This document shows positions 17,288 to 28,032 of a DNA stretch of 64,000 nt, in pieces. Location of the stretch: NCBI GenBank assembly GCA_963930775.1, contig OZ005700.1, positions 8,504,609-8,568,608 of the forward strand, given 5' to 3'. Source of the DNA: Cliona cf. orientalis (taxonomy: Eukaryota > Porifera > Demospongiae > Clionaida > Clionaidae). Numbering within the stretch: position 1 is the first letter of the stretch; each line of letters begins with the position of its first letter. The notes below the pieces were generated by a model, which was given only the letters and a program-made list of their open reading frames with translations, was not told the DNA's origin and searched no databases. The translations under genes were made by a program, and so were the position numbers.

Positions 17288-20200
17288 ATGAAGGGGATCG
17301 TGGTATTCGACGATCGATCGGACCTTGCTTTCTACTCCCTGGACAAGGAGATGGAGCGATACATCAAGGATCGGGTCAGACAGCTGGAAGGCGAGGCAGC
17401 ACCTACTTCAGTGAGTGCAGCTGTCGTGAGTACTAGGTTCTAGCATAGATAATTTAGACTACGTAGTCTAAATTATCTATGGTTCTAGTTTGCACTGAAG
17501 CTTTACACAGTTTAATGCGCTGTCTAGGCGATCTGCTGCTCAGAGATACGCAATCTGCTCCCTCACATAATTAATCATCTACCGGTAGTTCTGATAGCCA
17601 ATCGTGAGATGATGATCTAGTCTTGTGCCCAACCCCCTCTCGTTAAAAAGGCTGGGTACGAGACTATAAATTTAATAATGATCTCTGTTCTCTTCTCATA
17701 AAATTGTATTATTATTATTATCATGCTGTCCACCACTTAATTCTGCAGCAAAAAAGCCATAGCATGCTGCCTTTTGTGCCACTAGGCTAGGACATAACAT
17801 TTTTTTGTCTCTTCATATTCCACAGCCATCAAGTGAAGATTCTCCGATGTCTCCCACACATGCTTCTCCCCTGCGTGACGTCCGTGACTGCCTCAGTATG
17901 TTCTTTCTCCCATTCTTTGCCTCCTTTGTGAGTTAACAATGATGACACGCATGACATGGTTTGAATATGTAAAAATATCGTGCATATAATATACTTCTGA
18001 ATTGTATCAGAATTATGTCATATTATAATGATGATTGGCTTGCATGTATTTTCATGCAGGATGTTCTTAACTTGTTGAAGAAACCAGTGTTGAGCATCAC
18101 AGGGGAGAATGGGCTTTTCATTGTCTTCAGGAAGGTAAAAATAATTATTTACAGTATATGTAGAGAGAGAGATGAATTTAAATATCCCACAATATAGTTT
18201 GGAGACAATGTGTACATCGCCTTCAGCAAGGATGAGGAGGATACTGAAGAAATTTTGACAAAGAAGCTCTCTGTGTTTAGCAGAATATTCACAATGCTAT
18301 ATGGCCCTGTGGATTATAAGTAAGTAGAGAAGGAACATAAGGGAGAGAGAGGGAGGGAGAGTGGAACTCAGAGAAATGGAGTGAAGGAGAGACTAATCCT
18401 TCCCTCCCGTAGAATGAGTCTCTCTGACGTTGATGCCAAGAAGCTGGTGTGGTCCAAGCTGGCTAGCCTGCTGAAGACCTACGAGGACCTCTATCTCACA
18501 GACCAGGTCTATTTGGTCGAGGCTCTAGAGCACGTCCAGTTTGGACAGATCCAGGCAGCTGTCAATATCGTACAGAAGATCTGCAAAGAAGCTCTGGACA
18601 AGTGAGCAGATTTCTACTTAAAAGCAGATACATGTAGTTAAACATAATATTATGTCTAATTCTCAAGGCTATAGTCACATGTATACATATTACAATGCAC
18701 ATGCAAGTAGCTTTTGCTGCATACATATATGTACATGTAGGAGGGACTGAGCGGACACCAGGGAGGGATGGTTTTCATTAGGTTTGGTATTGGTTGTAGA
18801 AGACTGCATGAATCCTTATAGTTTAAACCTCCCTGTACCTCTCCCTGTAGTGGCGGTATTCCTGGAGTGAGGCATGTCATGCTGCTTGCGAACACAAAGC
18901 TGCTCTCCATGTGTGGAAGGTAAGCTCAATATTATTATAATAACACAGTGCTTCACAAAGCCTTATCTAAGCCCCATAAGTTATGGTGTGCCATATTGGG
19001 GTACTGTGACACATTCCTTATCACAATGTGCATACAGATAGGCTTGTAAGGTCAAGTGCTTTAAATTATTCTTCTGATTGTGCGTGTGTGTGTTCTATGT
19101 GTACTTGACACTGTTCACTGACTATAATTATTATTATGACGTTCTTAAACTCAGGAATCCTCGGATCGAGACCAGCGACATACTTCTCGTCATTCTCTTG
19201 GTCTACCATCACTTTCACAGGACGGATGGTGAGAGTGTGTTCGCATACAAGAACGCACTAGCTAGTGTGGTATAACTGTAATGGGTACTCGATGTGTGTG
19301 TATTGCTGTAGATGAAGAGCCAGAGCAAGATGACGTAATGGCGGAAGACACGTCAGGAAGTGAGGCAAGAAATGAAACAGGTACACAATGTCATACATGT
19401 ATCCATACAATAGGGAATCAGGGAAACTAAGATTTATATATTCAATACTTTGGCAGATGATGACATAGACCGTGAGGCTGACCTTCAAGAGGATCAAATA
19501 GTAAGTCGATGCAATACCGTTTCTTGTCATCCCCTGTTTTTTTTTTGTTCTCTTTCTCATAGTTCCAGACGCCGATGGCGACCACACCCATCCCCATCAA
19601 GGAGAGGAATGGTGGAGAGAATGACGTAAGTGTAAAAGGTGCTGACTCAGCATATGCAAAATATGATGTGCTCTAATTTCTTCATGCAGCCATTTTCAGC
19701 TGCTGATGACCCTCCTCTCTCGTCGATGTCCAAGGAGACAGCTGTTGACATGGAGGAAGTCAGATTGAAGGTAGAAATGTGTAACAGCTGTGGTACGTGT
19801 ACATCGACATGTAGTACATCCAAGGAAGTATTGCATATGAAATTAAAGATGCTGTGTACGTGTACGACAGCTGTGCTCTGTGACTACTATGTAGCGCAAT
19901 TTGTTTGCAAATTTGCCAGAAAAAAGCATTGCCAAATGTTCCCTGCTCTAGCTACAGTTTGTTGTACATACGTAAAGGGATCACTACTATTAATTTTTAT
20001 CTTGTCTCGGATACTATTTGCCACCTTGTATAGTTTGAATCCCATGGTACCCAGTCTTCTGAAGGAAGGGACAGAAGGAGACACAGGCAAGAAAAAGACT
20101 CACATTCACAAGTAAAATTTAAATTGTATACATGACATTGTATATACAAGCAACTATTGGATTGTTTTAATTTTATATACTCAGAGCAGGGGTCTCTCGT

Positions 20201-23200
20201 CGCGGCTGAGAAATGCTCTTGGCTCCATTGGTCTGGGGCGTCGATCCGGAGGTGCTTACAAGATCTCAGACTACGACACGATGTTTGGAAATGCACATCT
20301 AAGCATCGGTTCCTCATCATCAGGCAACCTATATCCCAAGGTAGCTAGTAATATTATCGGTTTATTTTTGTGCTACGTCCACAAGAAGCGCTCACTTCCA
20401 GTCGTGTTCGCTAGTAACATATTGTAAGGTTTGTAGAACTCATTCAACAGTTGTTCAGTTTCTGGTTTCATTTTGAACCATTTCTGATAGTTTTCCTGTA
20501 CATTGGCCTCTTTAGACAACCACTGCTTGGCATGGTGATCGCTGATCCGATCAACTCCAAGAAATTCGGTTATCTTTGCCATCATTTGTCTGGGATATCT
20601 CCTCATATCTTCAGTTTTGAGAAAGAGAAAGTTTTCCCGTGGGTAAAACTGCATCCATTTGCGCAGGTGTACGTAATAAATGCCGATATCAAGCCGTCTG
20701 CCGATATAACCACACCCTCGTTGAAGCGAATTCAGATCACCTAGGCACCACAATAGCGAGTGGTTATTGCCTGCTGTCTGACACTCACGTAGTCTATCGA
20801 TCGCCATCGTGGCAGCGTGGTGAAATCGGGTGGGTGGGTCTCCCTGCGATATTTGGTTCAATTTATCCCACTGACACATGTAGAAGAAGTTCGAGTACTC
20901 CCTGGTGGTGGGATTACGCATGAGTACGATGAACTTTGCTTCCGGTAGAATCCTGGACACAATGGCTGGCGTGGCACAGTAGTCTAGGTAATTTATTTCG
21001 CTGAAGAAACTCGAACCCCACAGTAGAGATTGTGTCCCGTCGTATGTAATTCTTTGCCTGGGACTGGTACCACTGTCAATTTCTCTAGCCAATGACTCAA
21101 AATAGAGAGAGTATCGTATGGCTACTAGCTTAAGATAGTCCGGATTCATATCGTTGTGTGGGACTCTAGTCCACCAGTGTGGTTCTTTGACAGCTGGAGG
21201 GATAATCTGCGGGTGTCTGAGCAAGGCTTCGTGAAGTGAGGTGGTACCTGATTTTGGGAAACCAGCGAGAAAGAAATACGGTAGGCAGAGCAGTTCGTCA
21301 GCTCCGGTATTGAACTCTGATCTAAGAGTATCTTCGAATGTCTTCAATAGTTGCACCTGTTGTGATTGGTTTAGCTGTTTTGCTGGACATATGTTATCTT
21401 CGAGAGTTCTCTTGATGTAAGGTATCAGTGTGAAGTTTGGATACCAGCAAGGATTTTTTAACTCTGGTGAGAATTTTCTGGGAAACACCATTCTCAGAGT
21501 GTCGAGAAACAGCTGAGCCTTCTTGGCCACACTTTCAAGTTCACTCAGCTCTTCTTCCAACATCCCTATAGCCAAACTGCAGTGCTTCATGTCATCCATG
21601 AGACTGTGTTCCCTCTTTAGGATCCTCTTAGTGAGCAAATTTGACCCCGAGATCGTCCTTTTGACTTTCCTCTTAGTGGCAGAAATAGGCACCTGGTGGT
21701 CTAGCTTTGATACCTTGTCTACCTCCACCACCCCTTCATTGCAACCGAGTATCTCGATGCTGTGACTCAGGGGGACTTTTATGCCTTGGATGTAGTTGTG
21801 TAGCATCAAAAAGTAGTAGAGAGTTAGTAGACAGAGTAGACTGACTATGAGTGTGATGGTAGACCTCGAGCCCATCTAGCTTGGGTAGTTCTGACTACTA
21901 CATATAGCTAGTAGCTGTCAAGTCTGTGAAAGTACTGGAGATTTGGACTTTTAGAGTTTGAACAATAATAGCCCATTATGTACAATGGCCGGTACTAGGA
22001 TCATTGTGTTGGCTTCTGTGCAGCCAGCTGTAGAGACTGAGCCATGTCATGTGATGTCATGAGTAGGTGTGCTACTACACTGCCAGACCACCGTGAGATT
22101 GATCATGTAGGAAGTACATGTAGCTACATAACCAATCATATTAACTGAGTTTATGTTTTCTTCACTGACTGCACAAACATGCAGTACAACAATACTATTG
22201 CTCCATACATGCGCCTACGTGAAACGTGACGGATCACTACATAGATAATCATTAGTTTGTGGCAACCATGTAATTTTTGTATGGGTATGTATTATTGCTT
22301 GGTAGTCCAAAGAAAGGGTTCACTATTGCCAATGAGTTCCATCAGCTTTTCATTGAATGGTCTGTAGAACTCTTCTAGCAGTTGCTTGGTCTCTGGCTTC
22401 ATCCTAAACTTTTCTGAGTCAGTAGAGTAGACTGTTTGAGCATTGGCTTTTTGGCGAAGCCACTCCCGAGCCTGGTCTTTAGAAACTGGGTCCACTCTAA
22501 GAAAGTCTGTGATACGATTCATCATTTTAGAGGGATGCCGACTTATGTCCTCTGTTCTCAAAAACAGAAAATTCTCTTTTGGATAAAACTGCAGCCACTT
22601 GTGCAAGTGGATGTAGTAGAAACCTATGGGAAACCGTTGATTTCTCCCGCATGCATTTACAATGGGCCTCATTCGCCTTATACACTCATGCATTGAATTG
22701 TTGGTTGTCCTGAGGCAGTTGGTAAAAATTGCTGTATTAGTCTCAAATTCTTTGAGGAATTCTCTATCAGGGTCCTGAACAACCGGCTTAGGCCAAGTTT
22801 TCAAATCTGGTCCACTGGTATAGAAGCAGGAGTAGAAGAAATCGGAGTATTCTCTGGTCACGGGATTTCGCATGAGTATGATAAACTTAGCGTTGGGTAG
22901 AATTCTTGAGATAATGATTGGCGTGGCACAGTAGTCTTCATTTTCTAAGTAAAAGTTAGAGTCCCACAGTGTTGATTGGCTTCCTTCGTATGTTATTGTT
23001 CCCTCTTTGGGATTCTGGCAGATTCTTTTTGATGCTTCTGTGAAGTAGAGCAGGTATTTCATGACAGTTAGCTTGAGATACTCTGAGTTCATGTCCTCTA
23101 GAGGAACTCTTGTCCACCATTGAGGCTCTTTAGTAGATGGGGGAGCGATTTGGGGGTGCTGCTGAAGTGCCTCATGAAGAGTAGTTGTACCACTCTTGGG

Positions 23201-26200
23201 AAAGCCAGCGATGAAAAAATACGGAAGACAGTAGAGCTCTCTGCTCCCTTCTCTCATCTGGAAGAGTCCATTAGCAAACCTCTTTGCTCCGTGCAAGTCA
23301 AGCAAGAGTGCTCTGTGCAGACTGGTGCCCAAGGTCAGGTTGGAATACCAGCATGGATTCTTCATATCTTGAGAAAAGTTTGCTGGAATGATGGTCTGAA
23401 GTGCTGTGAGAAATACCTCTGCCTTGGTAGCTACTGCAGTAAGGTTGGCCATGTTCCTTCTCAACTCTTTTCTGGACATCCCCATTGCCAGACTGCACTG
23501 CATCATGTCCTCAACTAGGCTTTGCTTCTTTTTCATCCTCTCTTCTTTCCTAGTTTGCTCCACTGCCTGCAGTTGACTGTGCTGCTTTGGCCAGAATTCC
23601 ATCCCTGCCAAACCATAGGCATAAGCAATGATGAGCAAAAGGTTGATTATTAGCAGTGCTAGTGCTATGGTGATCACGTTTGCTCTGGTAAAGCTTAGAC
23701 ATTTCATTCCTGAAGAGTGTAGCCACTGGAAAGGTCACCGATAACCGCTATCTGTGACGACCTTTACCTTCGATCATTGTGCATGCGTGCGCGGAATAAT
23801 AAGTTACTCCGCCCACTTAGTTACTTGTACGTGCGCGCGCAAGCTGATTATCAGCGTCGCGTCCTTTGAGCAAGCAGAATGTCACAACAAAATTAAATTT
23901 TAATCATGATAGAATTAGTTGATGACACAAATGATGGACTATGGCGTGTATTATTATAGCTTGGTAGTCCAAAGAAAGCATTTGCTACCAGCAAGTTCCG
24001 CTAACTTTTCATTAAATGGTCTGTAGAACTCTTCTAGCAGTTGCTTGGTCTCTGGCTTCATCCTAAACTTTTCTGAGTTGGTAACGTACACTGTTTGAGC
24101 ATTGGCTTTTTGGCGAAGCCACTCCCGAGCCTGGTCCTTAGAAACTGGGTCCACTCCAAGAAAGTCTGTGATACGATTCATCATTTTAGAGGGATGCCGA
24201 CTCATGTCCTCTGTTCTCAAAAACAGAAATTTCTCTTTTGGATAAAACTGCAGCCACTTATGTAAGTGGACGTAGTAGAGACCTATTGGTAACCGTCTAC
24301 CTATGTGCCTTCTCCCGTACCCGTTTTTAATCGATCTAATCTCTCTCACACACTTGTGCGTTGAGTTGTTGGTTTTCCTGAGGCAGTTAGTAAAGGCTGT
24401 TGTGTCAGCCTCCACCGCTTTGTGGAATTGTCCAGCTGGGTCATCTCGAATTTGCTTAGGCCAAGTATTGAAGTCTGGTCCACAGGAGTAGAAGAAGTTA
24501 GAGTACTCTCTCGTCACAGGATTTCGCATGAGTACAATGAACTTAGCATTGGGTAGAATTCTTGATAAAATGGCTGGCATGGCACAGTAGTCTTCGTTGT
24601 CCAGGTAGAAATTAGAGTCCCACAGTGTTGACTGGCTTCCATCGTATGTTATCATTCCCTCTTTTGGATGCTGGGTATTTTTCCTTGCTACTCCAGTGAA
24701 GTGGAGAAGATACTCCATGACAGTGAGCTTGAGGTACTCTGAGTTCATGTCCTCTAAAGGAACTCTTGTCCACCAATGAGGCTCTTTAGTAGACGGAGGA
24801 GTGATTTGGGGATGCTGTTGAAGTGCCTCGTGAAGAGTAGTTGTGCCACTCTTTGGAAAGCCAGCGATGAAGAAGTATGGAAGACAGTAAAGGTCTCTGC
24901 TCTCCCCTCTCATCTGGAAGAGTCCAGTAGCGAACTTGAGCAGCTGTTTTGCTCCATGTAAATTGAATAAGAGTGCTGCTCGCAGACTGGTGCCCAAGGT
25001 GAGATTGGAATGCCAGCAGGGATTCTTCATATCTTGAGAAAAGTTTGCCGGAATGATGGACTGAAGTGCTGTGAGAAATACCGCTGCCTTGGTAGCTACT
25101 GCAGTAAGGTTGGCCATGTTCCTTCTCAAGTCTCTTCTGGACATCCCCATTGCCAGACTGCACCGCATCATGTCTTCAATTAGGCTCTGCTTTTTTATCA
25201 TTCTCTCTTCTTTCCCTGCCTCTTCAAGCTTCTGAATGAGTATCCCTCCCTCACTGGGCTGCAGCACACTGTGCTTAGGCCAAAACTCCATTCTTGAGCT
25301 TCTTGGATTTGTTACATATCTGCCTGTACTCCACACTGCCAGGGCGTAGGCAAGGATGAAGAAAATATTTATGAAGATCAACAGTGCTAGTGCTATGGTG
25401 ATGGTCCTAGCTCTAGTGAAGTGTGGTGGCTTCATTTCTGAAGACAGCAGATATTAGAATAGTATGAGACACATGAAAGTGCAGACAATACTAATAATAT
25501 TATAGCGTATTTGAGGCATTGCTATGTGAAAAGCTATACAGCATGGCCCTACATGCTGTCTGCTATTCAGACCATTGAAGAAATCATTATGGTTCTGTGT
25601 GTCTACCAGTTGCCCATTCTGGTGTATTGTGCCTTGCTTTGTTAAGCACAAAAACAGGCTCTCTCTCTCACTCTCTCTCTCTCACTCTCACTCTCCCTCC
25701 TTCCCCCACCTCCCCCCCCCCCCCCCCCCCCACATACACACACACACACACACACAGTTCATGGAGCAGGTGATTTTCCTCCAGCCCGTCCCTGGTCACT
25801 ACATTCCCCACCTCCTCTACTGCCTTGAGGTCTATCCTGGTATAGTGCTAGTCATGGTCGCCGAATATGGGATCACTCCACAGCTAGCTGGCAACATCTG
25901 TCAAACAATCTCGCACATGAACGAAGTCCTGGCCGGCCTTAGGAGCACCAGTTCAAGCAGCAGTAGCCACGGACAGCAAAGCACCTATGATATTCTCGAT
26001 GAAGGAGTGAAGTGAGTTTCATCTTATTGCATTAATTTTTATTTTTTTTTCAAAAAAATTAATGGTGATTGTTTGATGTGCAGGAGAGTGAAAGACCAGG
26101 CTGTTCGAGAGTCAAACTCAGGATTTAACGCTGAAACTGTAAGTGACAACCTTTGCTGAAAATTAGAGACTATTTTTTAATCGTTTGGTAAAGGATGCCA

Positions 26201-27803
26201 AACAATTAGAAGGGCCACATTTTTAGAAGACGTACGGTAATAATATTACTGTTATGCCATGAATGTTAATTTTGTAGACTGACAGTATCCAGAAGCTGAT
26301 TCGTCGAATGGTTATGGCTTGGAACAACCTGAAACAGAACGGCTTCAAGGGATACATGGACAAGACATCACATGACAAAGGGAGGGATGAATCGAAGATC
26401 TCAAGACTGGAAGCTTGTGGGAGCGACCTCAGAGATAAGCTCGTCAAACTCTTTGATGTGCTCTACCTCACACATAAAGTAAGTTACACAACAAAGAAGC
26501 ATAAAGTACGTACTTGTAGATGGTCTACACTTTCCCCTCCATTCCCAGCTTTTCAAAGTTGCATGAATCCTGGAATGGGAATTGGCCTGTAGACGAGGCT
26601 GGGGTCTGGTTTCAAATTAATTATGATTTCGTATCTCACGTATTGTATAGGAGAAGGAGTTCACCTTGAGCATGGTGATGTCTCGGCTCTCAAAATACTG
26701 TCAGAGTCTCAACCAGGACTATGGAGAGTTCTTAGCACTCAAGGGAATGTTCAATATTCCAATGACCAGATATCCTTACTTACTCAGTCACTGTGTGTGT
26801 ATGAGAGGGGTGGGGTGGGGGGAGGGAGGGAGGGAGGGAGAGAAAGGGAGAAAGATGTGGGAAATTTTCCCTTGACTGCCAGCACTTTTTCGATAACATT
26901 TCCTGGGATGATTCACTTCATCTTCATCGATCGTTCCTTCGATGAGCTCACCTCGCCCTCTCTCTCCACTGATTCACAAGTGGTATGCCATTCATTTCTC
27001 TACAGTGTTGTATTGATATTTTTAGAGCTCTTTCATTGTGTGATAGGGCAATCCTTACGTTGAAAAGGCTGCGACACGTGTTGGGGAACATGCTGGAGTG
27101 TTTTTAAGAAGAAAAGTGAGGCTTACAAAAACTATCTTGTCTTAATTTTATTATCCACCCCCCCTCTCTCTCTTCCCTCCTCTCTTCCTCTTTGTTTCTT
27201 CCTTCCCAATAGATCTGGAGCATGGTTCAAAGAGTGCAGAGATTTCTTTCGGCTGGCTACACCATTCAGACTTGGCTTGACGAAGACTTCCTCTACAGCT
27301 ACTATCTCTGGATCAATGTTCCTAGTGACACACTTGGGGTAAGCCTGCCTGCATGGGTGCTCTCGTCCTTTCTGTAATGTCATCCATCACTTGGTTTTCT
27401 GTTTAAATATTATTTGTGTGTGTGTGTGTGTGTGCAGGCTGCCATTCGGTTTCACTCTCCTCCCAGCATCAGGAGCACTGATCATTCACTACCTGGCATC
27501 ATTGGCTCAACTTTCTTTGCGTAAGTCATCTTTACTGTATATAGCACTATAGAGAGGGAAAATCCCTCCCAAATTTCCTATAATATTATTATAGTAGTAT
27601 ATACTATGGTGAGTAATTTGTGCTTGATATGTGACATTTGCAGGGATGTTCATAGTTCAAAGAAGGGCTATGTGTACGAGCTCTACTGTCTGCACGAAGC
27701 AAGGGTGACTACCCAAGACGCCTCTAACCAGTGCAGGAATCTAGCAGAACAGCTCTGGCCTTTGTCCAGGGAAGCAATAGCACCTTTTGTTCTCATCAAT
27801 TGA
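17288..27803 (+). CDS. HPS1: HPS1, BLOC-3 subunit (Rab32/38 GEF), host of nested genes
   Basis: With HPS4, HPS1 forms BLOC-3, the exchange factor for Rab32/38 in lysosome-related organelle biogenesis. Exons are 17288-17410, 17826-17927, 18060-18134, 18198-18319, 18413-18601, 18851-18919, 19155-19228, 19312-19380, 19457-19500, 19563-19625, 19690-19770, 20185-20340, 25758-26011, 26084-26138, 26278-26478, 26651-about 26796, 26883-26982, 27047-27115, 27213-27338, 27438-27520 and 27644-27803 (about 786 residues; human 700). The N-terminal longin region (GIVVFDDRSDLAFYSLDKE, ITGENGLFIVF) and C-terminal longin region (MIHFIFIDRSFDELTSPSL, WSMVQRVQRFL) both match HPS1. An acidic linker separates them. 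The donor after 26796 is uncertain. Intron 12 is 5.4 kb and contains three sulfotransferase genes on the other strand. Frame and homology both run across that gap. Confidence 0.9.
17437..17488. mobile_element. Miniature perfect palindrome with 7-bp duplication (copy 2)
   Basis: A 38-bp perfect palindrome (17444-17481; left arm CATAGATAATTTAGACTAC) is flanked by GTTCTAG on both sides (17437-17443, 17482-17488). It lies 33 bp after the donor of HPS1 intron 1. Its termini CATAGA/TCTATG are the same as in the 11321 element. Confidence 0.65.
17618..17666. repeat. Imperfect inverted repeat in HPS1 intron 1
   Basis: TAGTCTTGTGCCCA (17618-17631) pairs with TGGGTACGAGACTA (17653-17666), matching at 12 of 14 positions, around a 21-base loop. 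No flanking duplication was seen. Confidence 0.5.
20361..20366 (-). terminator. Poly(A) signal of sulfotransferase A, close to HPS1 exon 12
   Basis: TTTATT on the plus strand (AATAAA on the minus) begins 7 bases past the stop of the nested gene and 20 bases from the end of HPS1 exon 12 (20340). Cleavage downstream of it would place the nested transcript's 3' end over the host exon in antisense. Confidence 0.5.
20373..21875 (-). CDS. CHST15-like carbohydrate sulfotransferase A, nested in HPS1 intron
   Basis: A single-exon gene of 500 residues, predicted to be a Golgi type II membrane enzyme that moves sulfate from PAPS to a glycan. An N-terminal anchor (about residues 7-27, ITLIVSLLCLLTLYYFLML) precedes a Lys/Arg-rich stem. 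The PAPS 5'-phosphosulfate loop is AGFPKSGTTSLHEAL. The family signature VKEPHWWTRV follows, then the 3'-phosphate site KFIVLMRNPTTREYSNFFY. The C terminus has the NEFYKPYNMLLA and FLWT block that resembles the FYRPFN and AWKTT end of CHST15 (GalNAc4S-6ST). It lies antisense inside HPS1 intron 12 and is the most diverged of the three nested copies. The acceptor glycan cannot be told from sequence. Confidence 0.88.
   Translation of the reverse strand: MGSRSTITLIVSLLCLLTLYYFLMLHNYIQGIKVPLSHSIEILGCNEGVVEVDKVSKLDHQVPISATKRKVKRTISGSNLLTKRILKREHSLMDDMKHCSLAIGMLEEELSELESVAKKAQLFLDTLRMVFPRKFSPELKNPCWYPNFTLIPYIKRTLEDNICPAKQLNQSQQVQLLKTFEDTLRSEFNTGADELLCLPYFFLAGFPKSGTTSLHEALLRHPQIIPPAVKEPHWWTRVPHNDMNPDYLKLVAIRYSLYFESLAREIDSGTSPRQRITYDGTQSLLWGSSFFSEINYLDYCATPAIVSRILPEAKFIVLMRNPTTREYSNFFYMCQWDKLNQISQGDPPTRFHHAATMAIDRLRECQTAGNNHSLLWCLGDLNSLQRGCGYIGRRLDIGIYYVHLRKWMQFYPRENFLFLKTEDMRRYPRQMMAKITEFLGVDRISDHHAKQWLSKEANVQENYQKWFKMKPETEQLLNEFYKPYNMLLANTTGSERFLWT
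21876..22291. other. Spacer between nested sulfotransferases A and B
   Basis: About 416 bp, no frame or repeat recognised. It should hold the promoter of A and the 3' UTR of B. Confidence 0.4.
22292..23707 (-). CDS. CHST15-like carbohydrate sulfotransferase B, nested in HPS1 intron
   Basis: A single-exon gene of 471 residues with an intact frame. A membrane anchor lies at about residues 11-33, and the stem has NFSQDMKNPCW and NLTLG glycosylation-type sites. The PAPS loop is AGFPKSGTTTLHEAL. The signature is TKEPQWWTRV, with Gln where copies A, C and D have His. The 3'-phosphate site is KFIILMRNPVTREYSDFFY. It ends EEFYRPFNEKLMEL and FLWTTK. It is very close to copy C over most of its length, including long identical DNA stretches in the C-terminal coding part, so the two come from a recent tandem duplication. 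It lacks about 22 residues of the stem found in C. Confidence 0.88.
   Translation of the reverse strand: MKCLSFTRANVITIALALLIINLLLIIAYAYGLAGMEFWPKQHSQLQAVEQTRKEERMKKKQSLVEDMMQCSLAMGMSRKELRRNMANLTAVATKAEVFLTALQTIIPANFSQDMKNPCWYSNLTLGTSLHRALLLDLHGAKRFANGLFQMREGSRELYCLPYFFIAGFPKSGTTTLHEALQQHPQIAPPSTKEPQWWTRVPLEDMNSEYLKLTVMKYLLYFTEASKRICQNPKEGTITYEGSQSTLWDSNFYLENEDYCATPIIISRILPNAKFIILMRNPVTREYSDFFYSCFYTSGPDLKTWPKPVVQDPDREFLKEFETNTAIFTNCLRTTNNSMHECIRRMRPIVNACGRNQRFPIGFYYIHLHKWLQFYPKENFLFLRTEDISRHPSKMMNRITDFLRVDPVSKDQAREWLRQKANAQTVYSTDSEKFRMKPETKQLLEEFYRPFNEKLMELIGNSEPFLWTTKQ
23708..23953. promoter_or_regulatory. Probable promoter of sulfotransferase B
   Basis: CpG-containing sequence (CATGCGTGCGCGG, GTACGTGCGCGCGCAAGC) between the nested genes suggests B has its own promoter inside the HPS1 intron. 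The motif GACGACCTTTACC at 23756-23768 recurs at the start of sulfotransferase D. Confidence 0.4.
23954..25435 (-). CDS. CHST15-like carbohydrate sulfotransferase C, nested in HPS1 intron
   Basis: A single-exon gene of 493 residues. The N-terminal anchor spans about residues 11-33. The stem is followed by PCWHSNLTLGTSL, the PAPS loop AGFPKSGTTTLHEAL, the signature TKEPHWWTRV, the 3'-phosphate site KFIVLMRNPVTREYSNFFY, and the C-terminal EEFYRPFNEKLAEL and FLWTTK. All expected PAPS contacts are present, so it looks active. It is the close tandem partner of copy B. Predicted to be a Golgi enzyme that sulfates a chondroitin-like or other glycan; the substrate is unknown. Confidence 0.88.
   Translation of the reverse strand: MKPPHFTRARTITIALALLIFINIFFILAYALAVWSTGRYVTNPRSSRMEFWPKHSVLQPSEGGILIQKLEEAGKEERMIKKQSLIEDMMRCSLAMGMSRRDLRRNMANLTAVATKAAVFLTALQSIIPANFSQDMKNPCWHSNLTLGTSLRAALLFNLHGAKQLLKFATGLFQMRGESRDLYCLPYFFIAGFPKSGTTTLHEALQQHPQITPPSTKEPHWWTRVPLEDMNSEYLKLTVMEYLLHFTGVARKNTQHPKEGMITYDGSQSTLWDSNFYLDNEDYCAMPAILSRILPNAKFIVLMRNPVTREYSNFFYSCGPDFNTWPKQIRDDPAGQFHKAVEADTTAFTNCLRKTNNSTHKCVREIRSIKNGYGRRHIGRRLPIGLYYVHLHKWLQFYPKEKFLFLRTEDMSRHPSKMMNRITDFLGVDPVSKDQAREWLRQKANAQTVYVTNSEKFRMKPETKQLLEEFYRPFNEKLAELAGSKCFLWTTKL
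25436..25657. other. Remainder of HPS1 intron 12, upstream of sulfotransferase C
   Basis: AT-rich sequence with no gene seen, probably including the promoter of sulfotransferase C. Confidence 0.35.
25658..25757. repeat. CT / poly-C / CA compound repeat forming HPS1 acceptor
   Basis: A run of CTCT, then about 20 C, then (CA)n ending in CACAG directly before HPS1 exon 13 at 25758. The whole splice acceptor is simple repeat. Confidence 0.9.
27416..27436. repeat. (GT)n run at an HPS1 splice acceptor
   Basis: About 20 bp of GT repeat runs into TGTGCAG, the acceptor of HPS1 exon 20 at 27438. A purine/pyrimidine-alternating tract replaces the usual polypyrimidine tract. Confidence 0.8.
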
Positions 27804-27920
27804 CAGTGTCATAATGTACCATACATTCTTGGCAATACTTATTGTGTGCACAGGCTCTCAATTAATTTGTTACTTTTTATTGCATGTGTTGAAGTGTTGT
27901 GTTTTTGTGTTTATCGCAAT

Positions 27921-27926
27921 AATAAA
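27921..27926 (+). terminator. HPS1 poly(A) signal AATAAA
   Basis: AATAAA lies 118 bp after the HPS1 stop, before the convergent stop of sulfotransferase D at 28035. Confidence 0.55.
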
Positions 27927-28032
27927 ATTTTATCAAGTTGCTTCCCATTGATATATACAGCATCCTGTCATAAAGAGTGCAAGGGTCCATGTGAATACAT
28001 GTGAAGCGTAGTAGATCTATACTTATAGTGAG

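Noticed and set aside
22292..23707. Sulfotransferase B as a pseudogene of C
   Set aside because: The frame is intact over 471 codons with PAPS loop, 3'-phosphate site and C-terminal block preserved.
17288..27803. Two separate genes instead of one HPS1
   Set aside because: The first part has only the N-terminal half and the second only the C-terminal half of HPS1; splice phase is 0 on both sides of the gap and the residues flanking it match one continuous family.
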